Shown: piece after piece, positions 27,031-40,103 of the stretch
Position numbering within the stretch: the stretch's first letter is position 1
Layout of the letters: each line of letters begins with the position of its first letter
Assembly: GCA_943788445.1 (NCBI GenBank)
Contig: CALSQH010000001.1
Span: 186,001-250,000, forward strand
From: an uncultured Pseudomonadales bacterium
GTDB lineage: Bacteria > Pseudomonadota > Gammaproteobacteria > Pseudomonadales > Porticoccaceae
DNA length: 64,000 bases
Direction of reading: 5' to 3'
The notes under the pieces: generated by a model
The model's database searches: none
Told to the model about the DNA's origin: nothing
What the model saw: the letters and a program-made list of their open reading frames with translations, nothing else
Position numbers and translations under genes: made by a program

Positions 27031-28638
27031 TCACATTCTAAACACCCCAAACTTAGTCTCTTCGATCTCCCTGTTATGGCTCGCCGAAATAGCTAGTCCC
27101 AACAGCATGCGAGTATCCGCCGGATCAATCACACCATCATCCCAAAGCCTCGCCGAAGCAAAGTAGGGGTGGCCCTGATGCTCATAGTTATCAATAATTG
27201 GCTGCTTAAAATCAGCCTCCTCTTGAGCACTCCAATCTTTGCCGTCACGCGCATATTTGTCCCGCGTCACCTGAGCCAGAACGCCGGCAGCCTGCTCGCC
27301 GCCCATCACCGAAATCCGTGCATTGGGCCACATAAACAGAAAGCGTGGATCATAGGCGCGACCGCACATACCATAGTTCCCGGCACCAAAAGAGCCACCA
27401 ATTAAAACGGTAAATTTCGGTACATTAGCTGTGGCAACCGCAGTCACCATCTTCGCGCCATGTTTGGCAATACCCTCATTTTCGTACTGTTTGCCAACCA
27501 TAAACCCAGTGATATTTTGCAGAAAAACTAAGGGGATTTTGCGCTGTGCGCAGAGCTCAATAAAGTGCGTGCCTTTTTGAGCCGACTCGCCAAATAGAAT
27601 GCCATTATTGGCAACAATACCGACGGGATAGCCAAAGATTCTGGCAAAACCACAGACCAGAGTGGTGCCATAGAGCGCTTTAAACTCATCGAAATCTGAA
27701 GCATCGACAATCCGCGCAATAATTTCTCTCACATCATAAGAGACCCGCGATTCAGTGGGCACAATGCCGTAGATTTCATCAATGTCGTAAATCGGGTCGA
27801 CGCTTTCTTTAATGTCACCATTAACCGGCTTTACACGGTTTAGCCGAGCTACCGCGCGTCGTGCAAGTTCAAGAGCATGGTGGTCGTTGTTGGCGTAATG
27901 GTCAGCGACACCCGAATTTCGGCAGTGAACATCAGCGCCGCCTAAATCCTCTGCGCTGACTACTTCACCGGTTGCGGCCTTTACCAGTGGTGGACCACCG
28001 AGAAAAATGGTGCCCTGATGCTTAACGATAATAGACTCATCGGCCATCGCGGGAACATAGGCACCGCCGGCGGTGCATGAGCCCATTACCGCAGCAATCT
28101 GCGGGATATTTTGAGCAGACATGTTGGCTTGATTAAAGAAAATTCGACCGAAATGCTCCCGGTCGGGGAATACATCTTCCTGCCTTGGTAGATTGGCACC
28201 ACCGGAGTCCACTAGATAAACGCAGGGCAAATTATTTTCGCCGGCTATGGCTTGAGCACGCAGGTGTTTTTTGACGGTGAGAGGGTAGTAGCTGCCGCCT
28301 TTAACCGTAGCATCATTGGCTACCACCAGACATTCCTGACCGCTGATACGACCTATGCCGGTAATAATCCCCGCGGCAGGAACATCTTCGCCGTAGACAT
28401 TGTGGGCTGCCAGTGGCGAGAGTTCCAAGAAGGGTGAGCCGGGATCCAGCAGTGCCTGTATACGCTCGCGGGGCAGTAACTTTCCTCGACTTTCATGTCT
28501 TGCGCAGGCCCTTTCACCGCCGCCTTTGGCTATGGTTGCTAGGGTGGTTTTAAGATCCTCAACAATACCTTGCATCGACTGATAATTATTTTCGAAGTCG
28601 CTGCTCTTAGTATTTATTTTTGAGTTAATAACAGCCAT
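27031..28638 (-). CDS. liuB: Methylcrotonoyl-CoA carboxylase, carboxyltransferase (beta) subunit
   Basis: This 535-residue carboxyltransferase has an N-domain ([21 protein letters not shown] ... [21 protein letters not shown]) and a C-domain ([37 protein letters not shown]). These are the standard MCC-beta signatures. It transfers the carboxyl from biotin on LiuD to 3-methylcrotonyl-CoA. It is part of the liu operon downstream of liuA. Confidence 0.96.
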   Translation of the reverse strand: MAVINSKINTKSSDFENNYQSMQGIVEDLKTTLATIAKGGGERACARHESRGKLLPRERIQALLDPGSPFLELSPLAAHNVYGEDVPAAGIITGIGRISGQECLVVANDATVKGGSYYPLTVKKHLRAQAIAGENNLPCVYLVDSGGANLPRQEDVFPDREHFGRIFFNQANMSAQNIPQIAAVMGSCTAGGAYVPAMADESIIVKHQGTIFLGGPPLVKAATGEVVSAEDLGGADVHCRNSGVADHYANNDHHALELARRAVARLNRVKPVNGDIKESVDPIYDIDEIYGIVPTESRVSYDVREIIARIVDASDFDEFKALYGTTLVCGFARIFGYPVGIVANNGILFGESAQKGTHFIELCAQRKIPLVFLQNITGFMVGKQYENEGIAKHGAKMVTAVATANVPKFTVLIGGSFGAGNYGMCGRAYDPRFLFMWPNARISVMGGEQAAGVLAQVTRDKYARDGKDWSAQEEADFKQPIIDNYEHQGHPYFASARLWDDGVIDPADTRMLLGLAISASHNREIEETKFGVFRM

Positions 28639-28678
28639 AACTGCTCCTTGCTAAGCGCTCTTTATTAAGTGCTCTTCG

Positions 28679-29848
28679 TTAAGTGCTTTGCTTAAAAAGC
28701 TCGCGACCAATCAGCATGCGGCGCACTTCGGAAGTGCCAGCACCGATTTCGTAGAGCTTGGCATCGCGCAGCAATCGTCCGGTGGAATATTCATTGGTGT
28801 AACCATTACCGCCCAGCGCTTGGATAGCCTGTAGGGCCATCTGGGTGGCTTTTTCCGCGGTAAACAGAATTACCGCTGCGGCATCTTTGCGTGAGTCCTG
28901 TCCGTGATCGCAGGCGCGAGCTACTGCATAGAGGTAGGCGCGGGAGGCATTTAAGTCGGCGTACATATCGGCGATCTTGCCCTGCATTATTTGGAACTCA
29001 CCAATCGCCTGACCAAACTGCTTGCGCTCATGAATATAGGGTAGCACCACATCTAGACAGGCCTGCATAATGCCGACGGGGCCTCCAGATAATACGGTTC
29101 GTTCGTAGTCCAAGCCCGACATCAATACCGCAACACCACGGCCTTCGCCGCCGAGTATGTTTTCTGCCGGTACTTCGCAGTCTTGGAATACTAGCTCGCA
29201 GGTGTTTGAGCCGCGCATACCGAGTTTGTCGAGTTTCTGATGGCGGGAAAATCCGGGGTAGTCTCGTTCAACAATAAATGCTGTGATGCCTTTTGAGCCT
29301 GCGCCGGTATCGGTCTTGGCGTAGATAACAAAGGTATGGGCATCGGGACCGTTGGTGATCCACATTTTATTGCCATTCAAAATGTACTTGTCGCCGCGCT
29401 TTTCAGCTTTCAGTGTCATGCTGACTACATCGGATCCGGCATTCGGTTCACTCATAGCCAGTGCGCCAACATGTTCCCCAGAGCAGAGTTTGGGCAGATA
29501 CTTTTGCTTTTGAGCTTCGCTACCATTTTTATGCAGCTGATTGACGCAGAGATTGGAGTGGGCACCGTATGAAAGGCCTACTGATGCCGAGGCTCTCGAG
29601 ATTTCTTCCATGGCTACACTGTGGGCCAGATAGCCCATTTCTGAACCGCCGTACTGTTCGTTAACGGTAATGCCCAATAATCCCATGTCGCCCATTTTTC
29701 GCCACAGGTCCATAGGGAATTCGTTACTTTGATCGATCTCTTCGGCACGGGGTGCTATTTCATTTTGGCAAAATTGAAAAAGGCTGTCGCGAAGCATGTC
29801 GATATCTTCGCCAAGGTTGAAATTTAGGACGGGGTAGGTTGTATTCAT
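28679..29848 (-). CDS. liuA: Isovaleryl-CoA dehydrogenase
   Basis: This 389-residue acyl-CoA dehydrogenase has the flavin motifs [12 protein letters not shown] and [19 protein letters not shown], and a C-terminal QALGGNGY segment. The catalytic Glu is in [16 protein letters not shown], the position that distinguishes isovaleryl-CoA dehydrogenases. It oxidises isovaleryl-CoA to 3-methylcrotonyl-CoA, the first dedicated step of the pathway. It is the first structural gene after the regulator. Confidence 0.95.
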   Translation of the reverse strand: MNTTYPVLNFNLGEDIDMLRDSLFQFCQNEIAPRAEEIDQSNEFPMDLWRKMGDMGLLGITVNEQYGGSEMGYLAHSVAMEEISRASASVGLSYGAHSNLCVNQLHKNGSEAQKQKYLPKLCSGEHVGALAMSEPNAGSDVVSMTLKAEKRGDKYILNGNKMWITNGPDAHTFVIYAKTDTGAGSKGITAFIVERDYPGFSRHQKLDKLGMRGSNTCELVFQDCEVPAENILGGEGRGVAVLMSGLDYERTVLSGGPVGIMQACLDVVLPYIHERKQFGQAIGEFQIMQGKIADMYADLNASRAYLYAVARACDHGQDSRKDAAAVILFTAEKATQMALQAIQALGGNGYTNEYSTGRLLRDAKLYEIGAGTSEVRRMLIGRELFKQST

Positions 29849-29869
29849 AAATCACAGGTTCCATTGCAA

Positions 29870-30271
29870 TTATTGAGAGTTGGATTTAAGTGCCTCAACA
29901 CAGTCGGTTTCAGCTTTGTTAAGGTCCTTGAGAAGCTTGGTTATATCATCCAGCTGTTGATTGAGCTTGGTGCGCTGTTGTTGGATGGCATCAATTAATT
30001 TTTTCAGCTGATCGACATTGGTTTTACCCGGTTCATACATGTCAATAATTTCGCGGGAGTTCTCTAGAGAGATTCCCAGTCGCTTGCCGCGCAAAATTAG
30101 TTTTAAGCGAGTGCGATCAGCCGCGCTGTATATACGAGTTTGACCACGGCGTGTGGGAGAGAGCAGGCCTATATCCTCATAGTGACGAATACTGCGCGTA
30201 GTGATCCCAAATTCTTTTGACAGCATTGAAATGCTGTACTCAATGGATACTTCGGATACGGTCATGGTCAT
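29870..30271 (-). CDS. liuR: MerR-family regulator of leucine degradation
   Basis: The 133 residues comprise a MerR winged HTH (SMLSKEFGITTRSIRHYEDIGLL, with RRGQTRIYS wing) and a C-terminal dimerisation coiled coil (NVDQLKKLIDAIQQQRTKLN). It lacks metal-binding Cys, as expected for LiuR, which senses branched-chain degradation intermediates. It is the first gene of the liu operon; an inverted repeat suited to MerR binding lies upstream at 30310. Confidence 0.9.
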   Translation of the reverse strand: MTMTVSEVSIEYSISMLSKEFGITTRSIRHYEDIGLLSPTRRGQTRIYSAADRTRLKLILRGKRLGISLENSREIIDMYEPGKTNVDQLKKLIDAIQQQRTKLNQQLDDITKLLKDLNKAETDCVEALKSNSQ

Positions 30272-30309
30272 GGCTGACAGTGGTTACGATGGGCGGATTA
30301 TAGCTATAT

Positions 30310-30331
30310 CTTACGTTTACGTCAACGTAAG
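30310..30331 (-). promoter_or_regulatory. Probable LiuR operator / promoter of liu operon
   Basis: CTTACGTT-N6-AACGTAAG is a perfect 8+8 inverted repeat with ACGT cores, 39 bp before the liuR start. It has the shape and TTACGT core of LiuR sites described in proteobacteria. Autoregulation of liuRABCDE is inferred. Confidence 0.7.
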
Positions 30332-30439
30332 CTTATAAGGCTGTGTGCTTAATGGTCTAAGCCAGCAACTGGTCACTAAACCCTGTCGGATACGCTGATT
30401 TTATGGGTGTTTTTAAACTTAAAGCGTTAAATGTGGCTA

Positions 30440-30916
30440 TTACAGAGCGGCGTATTTTCCACGGTGAAAGATCAGCGGCTTGTGCCCCCTATCTGTAAAT
30501 TTAATCACTCTGCCGACTAGAATCATATGATCGCCGCCATCGTACTGATGCTCTGCTGTACATTGGAAACAGGCACTGTAATGGGGCAGTATAGGCACGC
30601 CGGAAACCCCTTCAGCACTGTCAATATTGGCAAAGCGGTCTGCACCGGTTTTAGCAAACAGGTTGGAAAGCGACTGCTGGTCTTCAGCGAGAATATGAAT
30701 GGCAAAGGCGTCAGCGGTAATAAAATCTTCGAAGCAATTTGATTCTTTGCCGATACTCCATAGAACAAGTGCTGGGTCTAATGACACAGAGTTAAAACTG
30801 TTAGCAGTCATACCCACTTTTTGGCCATTTCTGCCCAGAGTGGTAATAACCGTTATGCCCGTGGCAAAACTGCCCAGTGCATTGCGAAAGTCACTTTTGT
30901 TGATGTTATCCGACAT
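30440..30916 (-). CDS. Flavin reductase domain protein (FMN-binding split barrel)
   Basis: The 158 residues begin DFRNALGSFATGITVITTL and contain GMTANSFNSVSLDPALVLWSI, the classic Flavin_Reduct fold that supplies reduced FMN/FAD to monooxygenases (HpaC type). No partner monooxygenase is adjacent. It is followed by an intergenic terminator and fadH-like on the same strand. The in vivo partner is unknown. Confidence 0.88.
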   Translation of the reverse strand: MSDNINKSDFRNALGSFATGITVITTLGRNGQKVGMTANSFNSVSLDPALVLWSIGKESNCFEDFITADAFAIHILAEDQQSLSNLFAKTGADRFANIDSAEGVSGVPILPHYSACFQCTAEHQYDGGDHMILVGRVIKFTDRGHKPLIFHRGKYAAL

Positions 30917-31005
30917 AAATTTTTAGGGATAGGTAGTCATTCAGAGGCCGCCATAATGGGTGGTATACCCTATAGTTGCAAGGCTTGTGGCGATATTTAA
31001 TAAAA

Positions 31006-31042
31006 AATCCACCTAATCATGCGGTCATGGAATAGGTGGATT
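31006..31042 (-). terminator. Rho-independent terminator after the dienoyl-CoA reductase gene
   Basis: AATCCACCTA pairs with TAGGTGGATT; read on the minus strand the stem is followed by a run of Ts. It is placed 23 bp after the stop codon at 31065. Confidence 0.75.
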
Positions 31043-31064
31043 AGGTTTATTTTTCGAGGCTTTC

Positions 31065-34002
<2,938 letters not shown>

Positions 34003-34092
34003 CTGAAACTCTCTTTTAACAGGAGGCTTAAAAGGTTTTACGCTATTTTCAAAGATTTGGGATGAGCGATTAAAGCAGGTTAAGGTGCAATT

Positions 34093-34105
34093 TTGACAGT
34101 GTCAA
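34093..34105 (+). promoter_or_regulatory. Palindromic operator / -35 element of the TetR gene
   Basis: TTGACAGTGTCAA is a perfect 13-bp palindrome whose left half is a consensus -35 TTGACA. TACATT follows 17 bp later as a -10. If the promoter is used, transcription would begin near 34128, the ATG of the shorter TetR reading, giving a leaderless mRNA. The site lies in the divergent region, so it could also control the isomerase gene. Confidence 0.55.
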
Positions 34106-34106
34106 G

Positions 34107-34748
34107 ATGTGTTGGTACATTACCAGCATGAATTCAACGGTTATCTCCCATTCTGAACGTACTAATTACCACCACGGCGATCTCCGTCAGGCCCTTTTGT
34201 CTGCCGCCAAGATCCTAATAGCCGAGGCGGGCATAGAAAACCTTTCACTGCGTAAGCTTGCCGAGCGGGCAGGGGTGTCGCGCACTGCGCCCTACCATCA
34301 TTTCTCCGATAAGAACGATTTACTCTGTGCTATCGCTGCTGAAGGGTTTCGTCGTCGGCATCGCTCTGCTGCCCAGTCCTTTAATAATCCTGAAAAAACT
34401 CAGCTCGATAAGTTTGAAGAATATATTTGTGGTTACATTAAATTTGCCACTGATAGCCCCGAGGAATACGAGCTAATGTTCGGTCGCAATATCTGGAAGC
34501 AGGATAATAGTACCCAAGAACTGCGTGATGTCGCCTATCCCTGTTTTCAGCATCAGGTTGAGATGGTGCGCAGCTGGCAGGAGTCTGGTCTTATTGGCGG
34601 TAGTAACCCATTGCGCACTTCCCAGGTTATTTGGGGTACGGTACACGGCATTGCCAAGCTATGGATTGATGGTATTTATACGGATTCATCGAAAATAGAA
34701 GAGATATCACTCTGTGCGGTTAATATCTTCGTTAACAAACCTAGCTAA
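34107..34748 (+). CDS. TetR-family transcriptional regulator
   Basis: The product is 213 residues from 34107, or 206 from ATG 34128, which I favour if the leaderless promoter is real. N-terminal HTH: HGDLRQALLSAAKILIAEAG ... SLRKLAERAGVSRTAPYHHFSDKNDLL, with the SRTAPYHHF recognition helix common in a TetR subgroup. The C-terminal ligand domain has TetR_C_33-like patterns (MFGRNIW). It is divergent from the dienoyl-CoA isomerase/reductase pair and probably represses it in response to an acyl-CoA (inference). Confidence 0.88.
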   Translation: MCWYITSMNSTVISHSERTNYHHGDLRQALLSAAKILIAEAGIENLSLRKLAERAGVSRTAPYHHFSDKNDLLCAIAAEGFRRRHRSAAQSFNNPEKTQLDKFEEYICGYIKFATDSPEEYELMFGRNIWKQDNSTQELRDVAYPCFQHQVEMVRSWQESGLIGGSNPLRTSQVIWGTVHGIAKLWIDGIYTDSSKIEEISLCAVNIFVNKPS

Positions 34749-35013
34749 CTGATTGTTTTTTAGTAGCTTTGCCTCTCAATAGTTTTCGTTAACACCTAAG
34801 TCCTCGACTCTTACTTGCTAAGTTGTTGATTCTGCGCATAAAAAACAGCCAATAAATCAACTTTATTTTTTGACATCATCAAAAATGAGAACTACGTTTA
34901 ATTAGCCTGTTAAGCAGTTATGTTTTTAGTTTCAAAATGTGGATTTGGTCGCACATGCTTAGATTGTAAGTATCCCTGCGAATTATTAGTTTCAGGAGTT
35001 TGAGGAGTTAGTT

Positions 35014-35652
35014 ATGAATAGAAGTTTTGTAAAATTACTGCAGTTATGTGCAGGCGTAGTGGCGCTATCAATGGCCAGTTTATCAATGGCAGCAACCTAT
35101 GATTATGATTTTGATGCCGATGAGAATGAGCGTGGAGCACAGCCATTAAATTTTGGTGATCTCAATGTTTATGGTTACAAAGATGGCCGAAGCGCAAATG
35201 CTTACTTAGACAGTGGCAATCTTGCGGGTCTGGGTGTTTGTGGAACTTTGCTTGATCAGCAGGATGGCACCAACTGGTGTAATCCAGCAAGTGATGACAA
35301 CCTACAGGTCGACGAAATGCTGGAGTTTATTTTCGACAACGCCAAGAAGATCTCTGTTGTTGGAATTAACGGCGCTCACAAACATGCAAATGGTGAATGG
35401 GTAAGTATTTGGACTGATACGCAAGGCTGGGATTATCTTCAAATTGCTGCGGATAGGATCACTCTAGGGTTTTATCTAACAACTTTGAAGATTTTCGGGA
35501 AAGGTGATTTTGGTTTTAAAGCCGAAACAACAGACAATCTCTATGTTGCAGGTATTAACGAAGTGCCAATTCCTGCTGCGGCTTGGTTGTTTGGTTCAGC
35601 TCTGCTGGGTTTGACAGGACTGCGCCGCCGTAAGGTTAAAGTTTCTGCCTAG
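35014..35652 (+). CDS. VPLPA-CTERM-sorted exported protein
   Basis: This 212-residue protein has a signal peptide (LLQLCAGVVALSMASLSMA, cut before ATYDYD). The mature part is Asn/Asp-rich with a beta-sandwich look and ends in VPIPAAAWLFGSALLGLTGL followed by RRRK. That is the VPxPA motif, a single hydrophobic helix and a basic tail: the PEP-CTERM variant processed by an exosortase. Such proteins are surface or exopolysaccharide-associated. A strong terminator follows. The exosortase gene is not in the window. Confidence 0.85.
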   Translation: MNRSFVKLLQLCAGVVALSMASLSMAATYDYDFDADENERGAQPLNFGDLNVYGYKDGRSANAYLDSGNLAGLGVCGTLLDQQDGTNWCNPASDDNLQVDEMLEFIFDNAKKISVVGINGAHKHANGEWVSIWTDTQGWDYLQIAADRITLGFYLTTLKIFGKGDFGFKAETTDNLYVAGINEVPIPAAAWLFGSALLGLTGLRRRKVKVSA

Positions 35653-35676
35653 ATAGCTTAAAGGCGATTAACTGCA

Positions 35677-35711
35677 ATAAAAAACCCCAGCATTGCTGGG
35701 GTTTTTTTTGT
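35677..35711 (+). terminator. Rho-independent terminator
   Basis: AACCCCAGCATTGCTGGGGTT with a T8 run. It terminates the VPLPA-CTERM gene; the A-run upstream also makes it usable on the other strand. Confidence 0.9.
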
Positions 35712-35752
35712 TTAAGATGGGTTTTAAATAACTGTTTTGAAATAAAGTGCGG

Positions 35753-36028
35753 TTATTTATCCATCATATTGTCGACAGCATCTGAGAGATCCTCTTCAGC
35801 ACTGTCAGACATATCTTCCATCATTTCATCCATGCTGTCAGAAGCGTCATCAATAACCTCTTCAATGGTTTCCATAGCCTCATCGCTTGCCTCTTCGACG
35901 GAATCCATCGTGCTTGACTCGTCGACTGCAGGTGCAGTTACTTCATCAGTTGGTGCATCGCCATTATCGCAGGCGCTCAAGCCTAGGGTTGCCATAGCGG
36001 CAATAAGCAAAACGTGGTACTTCTTCAT
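35753..36028 (-). CDS. Small acidic lipoprotein
   Basis: The 91 residues begin with signal MKKYHVLLIAAMATLGL and lipobox LSAC, so the protein is predicted to be lipidated at Cys20. The mature part is almost entirely acidic with Asp/Glu/Ser/Met repeats (EEASDEAMETIEEVIDDASD), likely a helical low-complexity rod. No named family. The orientation is opposite to its neighbours. Confidence 0.7.
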   Translation of the reverse strand: MKKYHVLLIAAMATLGLSACDNGDAPTDEVTAPAVDESSTMDSVEEASDEAMETIEEVIDDASDSMDEMMEDMSDSAEEDLSDAVDNMMDK

Positions 36029-36326
36029 ATCCTTACTCCTAACCAGATTATTTGAATTATGTAAATTATGTGAAAAAAATGTTGCTCCAGTAAAGCATAG
36101 TCCAATGCCACTAATAGTGAAGAGATATAGGGGAATTTTTTAATTCGTAGCTATTGCTAGCTAATATATTTCGATTTAAATCATTATGTCGATTAAATCA
36201 GTTAATTTATTGTGGAATTGGTTGCTGATTACTAAGTGCTGTGGCAAACTTCACGCCGCTTTTGACTGGCCCCCTTCTACAAGTGGGTGGATCCAGTTTT
36301 TCCGAATAGTAAAAGCCCATATTTTT

Positions 36327-36411
36327 GCGAGTGTGGCGGAATTGGTAGACGCGCTAGATTTAGGTTCTAGTGTCTTAGGATGTGAGAGTTCGAGTCTCTC
36401 CACTCGCACCA
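36327..36411 (+). tRNA. tRNA-Leu (UAG)
   Basis: 85 nt. The acceptor stem GCGAGTG pairs with CACTCGC followed by encoded ACCA. The D-arm is GGCGGAATTGGTAGAC, the anticodon loop carries TAG between CTAGA and TCTAG, and there is a class II variable arm and T-arm GAGTTCGAGTCTC. CUA-decoding leucine tRNA just upstream of tig. Confidence 0.93.
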
Positions 36412-36441
36412 TTTTATCTAGTTTGATCAAGAGGAAAATCC

Positions 36442-37755
36442 ATGCAGGTTTCCATCGAATCGAGCACAGGTCTAGAGCGTCAGCTTAAGATAGGTGTTCC
36501 TGCCGACCGTATTGAAAAAGAAGTTACCGAACGTCTTCAGAAAGCCACCAAGACCGTTAAGATCGCGGGCTTTCGCAAAGGCAAGGTGCCTCTTAAAGTT
36601 GTTAAGCAGCAATATGGCAAGGGTGTTCGCCAAGAAGTTATTGGTGAAGTGATGAATTCGAGTTTCTATGAAGCTATCAAACAAGAAGATTTAAAGCCTG
36701 TAGGTCAGCCTCGTATAGATAATGTAACCGATACTGAAGGCCAAGATCTTGAGTATATTGCGGTTTTCGAGGTCTATCCGGAAGTAGCTCTAGCGGATGT
36801 AAGTAAAGTTGCTATAGCGCGCCCTGTCACTGATCTGAATGACTCTGATGTCGAAACTATGATTGAAGTGCTGCGCAATCAGCAGGCTACTTTTGATGTG
36901 GTTGAAAAAGCCGCTGCAGAAGGTGATCAGGTTAATATCGATTATGTCGGCACTCAAAAGAAGGTTGAATTTCCTGGTGGCAGTGCAGAAGGTCAGGATT
37001 TAATTCTAGGTTCAAACAGTATGATCCCTGGGTTCGAAGACGGGCTTGTGGGTGTTAGTGCTGGTGATGAAACTGTTCTTAAGTTGAAATTCCCTAAAGA
37101 TTACCATGCTGAAGACCTTAAAGGTAAGGCTGTGCAGTTTGCCGTCAAAGTCAATTCAGTTTCTGTCAAGACAATGCCTGAAATGAACGATGAGTTCTTT
37201 AAGCTTTATGGTGTTAGCGAAGGCGGTGAAGAGAAATTCCGCGAAGATGTCCGTAATAACATGGAGCGTGAGCTGCGCAATGCGATTCGCAGCAAGGTGA
37301 AAAATCGTGTTATGGATCAGTTGTTTGATCTTAATAAGGTTGAGCTGCCAAAGGCGCTAGTAGCCAACGAGATTACTCAGCTTAAACAGCAGATGATCCA
37401 GCAGTTTGGCGGTGGCCAGCAGTTTGATCCAAGCATGCTGCCCGATGATATGTTCACAGCGAAGGCCGAGCGCCGAGCAGCACTTGGCGTAATTGTCTCT
37501 GAAGTGGTTAAAGTTGAAGCGCTAACGCCTAATGAAGACAGCGTTCGTGAAAGAATTAATGAAATTGCATCAACCTATGACCAGCCGAAGGAAGTTGTAG
37601 ACTACTATTATAGTCAGCAGGAACTGTTGAGCTCTGTGGAGGCGGTAGTGTTGGAAGATCAGGTAACAGAATTGGTTCTTTCAAAAGCGGTTGTTACCGA
37701 AGAAGCACTTTCTTATGAAGATGCGGTTAAACCTGATCCAGAAGCGATCGCTTAG
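36442..37755 (+). CDS. tig: Trigger factor
   Basis: This 437-residue ribosome-associated chaperone has an N-terminal ribosome-docking domain with the GFRKGK signature (~44-49), an FKBP-type prolyl isomerase domain (~150-240, VNIDYVG ... LILGSNSMIPGFEDGLVG) and a helical C-domain (LPKALVANEITQLKQQMI). It is first in the conserved tig-clpP-clpX-lon order. Confidence 0.97.
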   Translation: MQVSIESSTGLERQLKIGVPADRIEKEVTERLQKATKTVKIAGFRKGKVPLKVVKQQYGKGVRQEVIGEVMNSSFYEAIKQEDLKPVGQPRIDNVTDTEGQDLEYIAVFEVYPEVALADVSKVAIARPVTDLNDSDVETMIEVLRNQQATFDVVEKAAAEGDQVNIDYVGTQKKVEFPGGSAEGQDLILGSNSMIPGFEDGLVGVSAGDETVLKLKFPKDYHAEDLKGKAVQFAVKVNSVSVKTMPEMNDEFFKLYGVSEGGEEKFREDVRNNMERELRNAIRSKVKNRVMDQLFDLNKVELPKALVANEITQLKQQMIQQFGGGQQFDPSMLPDDMFTAKAERRAALGVIVSEVVKVEALTPNEDSVRERINEIASTYDQPKEVVDYYYSQQELLSSVEAVVLEDQVTELVLSKAVVTEEALSYEDAVKPDPEAIA

Positions 37756-37880
37756 TCGACCGCTGATAGGTTGCTGCTGGAGTAGAAACATTTATGGTTG
37801 GGCAGTTCGATCCGGTATTTGACTGCCCTGCGTATATACCGATAGTCTGAGTCGAAGAAAAATACTATAGCGAGGAAGCA

Positions 37881-38515
37881 ATGAATTTTCAGCAATCAAA
37901 TGTCGGCAGTATCCCCAACGATGTTCAAGCCAGTGGATTGGTTCCAATGGTGGTTGAGCAAACTTCTCGCGGTGAGAGAGCTTACGATATTTATTCGAGG
38001 CTTTAAAAGAGCGAGTTATCTTTTTAGTTGGCCAGGTTGAAGACCATATGGCCAATCTTATTGTCGCCCAGATGCTATTTTTGGAATCTGAAAATCCAGA
38101 TAAAGACATTCACCTCTATATCAACTCTCCCGGCGGTTCAGTGACTGCAGGTATGTCTATCTATGACACCATGCAGTTTATCAAGCCAGATGTAAGCACC
38201 ATGTGTATCGGTCAGGCCGCCAGTATGGGCGCCTTTCTGTTGGCCGCCGGTGCCGAGGGCAAGCGTTACTGCCTGCCAAACTCAAGAACAATGATTCACC
38301 AGCCAAGTGGTGGTGCTCAGGGTCAGGCCACTGATATTCATATCCAGTCCCAGGAAATTCTCAAGATTAAAGCGCGCCTGAATGATCTGATGGCCAAGCA
38401 CACTGGTCAGCCAGTGGAGCAGGTGACTGAAGATACTGAGCGTGATAATTTTATGAGTGCCGAAGAATCTAAGTCCTATGGTCTGGTGGATGACGTTCTG
38501 GACAATCGTGGATAG
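37881..38515 (+). pseudogene. clpP: ATP-dependent Clp protease proteolytic subunit, apparent one-base deletion
   Basis: The N-terminal 41 codons ([10 protein letters not shown] ... [13 protein letters not shown]) are in one frame and stop at TAA 38004. The rest of ClpP ([20 protein letters not shown] ...) continues in the -1 frame. Adding one T in the TTT run at 38002-38004 restores LLKERV and a full-length protease. Catalytic Ser (GQAASMG), His (MIHQP) and Asp (EDTERDNF) are all present. As clpX, lon and tig are intact and clpP is hardly ever lost in such genomes, a homopolymer sequencing error is the likelier cause. ClpP forms the degradation chamber used by ClpX. Confidence 0.9.
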
Positions 38516-38593
38516 AGGCGCTAGTCTTTAATCTATAAGTTGTTGATTTTCTTAACTAGTTGGTTTTATCGTTTGGTTTTTGGGAGATAGATT

Positions 38594-39880
38594 ATGAGTG
38601 ATGGTGAGACGTTGGATGAAGGCGGTAAACTGCTCTTCTGTTCATTCTGTGGCAAGAATCAGAATGAAGTGCGCCGTCTAATTGCCGGTCCTTCTGTCTA
38701 TATCTGTGATGAATGCGTCGATCTGTGTAACGATATAATCACTGAAGAGTCTGTTGTTGCCGATTCAGGCGATAGCAGCGATCGCCTGCCAGTTCCCTCT
38801 GAAATCAAAGGCAATCTCGATGAATATGTTATTGGTCAAGAACGCGCCAAAAGAATTTTATCTGTAGCGGTTTACAACCACTACAAGCGACTACAGGTTA
38901 GTGAGGCAGGTAAGGACGCTACAAATGTTGAGTTGGGCAAAAGTAATATCCTGCTGATAGGCCCAACAGGTAGCGGTAAAACGCTGCTGGCTGAAACTCT
39001 GGCTCGAATGCTTAATGTCCCATTTACCATTGCTGATGCTACCACTCTGACCGAGGCCGGTTATGTCGGTGAAGATGTAGAAAATATTATTCAGAAGCTT
39101 TTACAGAAATGTGATTACGACGTTGATAAAGCTCAGCGTGGTATCGTTTATATTGATGAGATAGACAAGATATCGCGTAAGTCTGACAACCCCTCGATTA
39201 CTCGTGATGTGTCCGGCGAAGGGGTTCAGCAGGCGCTACTTAAGCTGATAGAAGGTACGGTTGCCTCTGTTCCTCCTCAGGGTGGTCGCAAGCACCCGCA
39301 GCAAGAGTTTCTTCAGGTAGATACATCCAATATCCTGTTTGTCTGTGGCGGTGCTTTTGCGGGACTTGAAAAAGTTATTCGCGAGCGTTCAGAGAAGGGC
39401 GGCATAGGCTTCAAAGCTGAGGTCAATAGCAAGGATAGCCAGAAATCGATTGGCGAAACTCTACTTGATGTGCAGCCGAGCGATTTGATCGGCTACGGTT
39501 TGATTCCAGAATTTATTGGCCGTCTTCCGGTTGTAGCGACTCTTCAGGAACTGGACCGCGACGCGCTGGTTAATATTTTAGTAGAGCCGAAGAACGCCCT
39601 CTTTAAGCAGTACCAAGAGCTATTTGGGATGGAGGGTGTCGAGCTAGATCTGCGTAGTGATGCGCTGGATGCTATCGCTGACAAAGCGATTGAAAGAAAA
39701 ACCGGTGCGCGAGGATTACGTTCAATTCTCGAAACAGTACTGCTGGATACAATGTACAGAGTTCCTTCAGAACCCAGTGTGGTTAAAGTGGTTGTGGATG
39801 CCGCAGTGATAAATGGTGAAAACGAACCATTACTCGTTCACGAACAAAATGACCAGAAGCTCGCTTCTGATGAAGCTTAA
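38594..39880 (+). CDS. clpX: ATP-dependent Clp protease ATP-binding subunit ClpX
   Basis: The 428 residues comprise an N-terminal C4 zinc domain ([17 protein letters not shown] ... CDEC), an AAA+ core with Walker [13 protein letters not shown] and Walker [11 protein letters not shown], a GGAF pore loop and an IGF ClpP-docking loop region ([10 protein letters not shown]). It unfolds substrates and feeds ClpP. It is 78 bp downstream of clpP. Confidence 0.97.
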   Translation: MSDGETLDEGGKLLFCSFCGKNQNEVRRLIAGPSVYICDECVDLCNDIITEESVVADSGDSSDRLPVPSEIKGNLDEYVIGQERAKRILSVAVYNHYKRLQVSEAGKDATNVELGKSNILLIGPTGSGKTLLAETLARMLNVPFTIADATTLTEAGYVGEDVENIIQKLLQKCDYDVDKAQRGIVYIDEIDKISRKSDNPSITRDVSGEGVQQALLKLIEGTVASVPPQGGRKHPQQEFLQVDTSNILFVCGGAFAGLEKVIRERSEKGGIGFKAEVNSKDSQKSIGETLLDVQPSDLIGYGLIPEFIGRLPVVATLQELDRDALVNILVEPKNALFKQYQELFGMEGVELDLRSDALDAIADKAIERKTGARGLRSILETVLLDTMYRVPSEPSVVKVVVDAAVINGENEPLLVHEQNDQKLASDEA

Positions 39881-39902
39881 GTTAGTCTCTGCTAAGAGTA
39901 TT

Positions 39903-39930
39903 AAAAAGGCGACGAAAGTCGCCTTTTTTT
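39903..39930 (+). terminator. Rho-independent terminator after clpX
   Basis: AAAAAGGCGAC-GAAA-GTCGCCTTTTTTT: 6-bp G/C stem with A/T extension and a T7 tract. Confidence 0.9.
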
Positions 39931-40103
39931 CGTCTGCAAAAACTTCTCGAGAATAATTCGTTTGGTGAAGCGGATATATTATCGTTTATCCTTGATCGCA
40001 AGGTTGTTTTTACTGTGCGCGTCCCAATATAAAAGACTAATCTACTAATAAGACCGTTTTATTTAACGGTGTCCAGCCCAGCTCCAGATAACCCGAGGTA
40101 ACA

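Noticed and set aside
37998..38010. Programmed frameshift in clpP
   Set aside because: No slippery heptamer or downstream structure is evident; a single missing T in a short T-run explains the break more simply.
40000..40060. Sigma-32 promoter ahead of lon
   Set aside because: CTTGA and CCCAATAT words are present but their spacing (about 27 bp) does not fit the heat-shock consensus.
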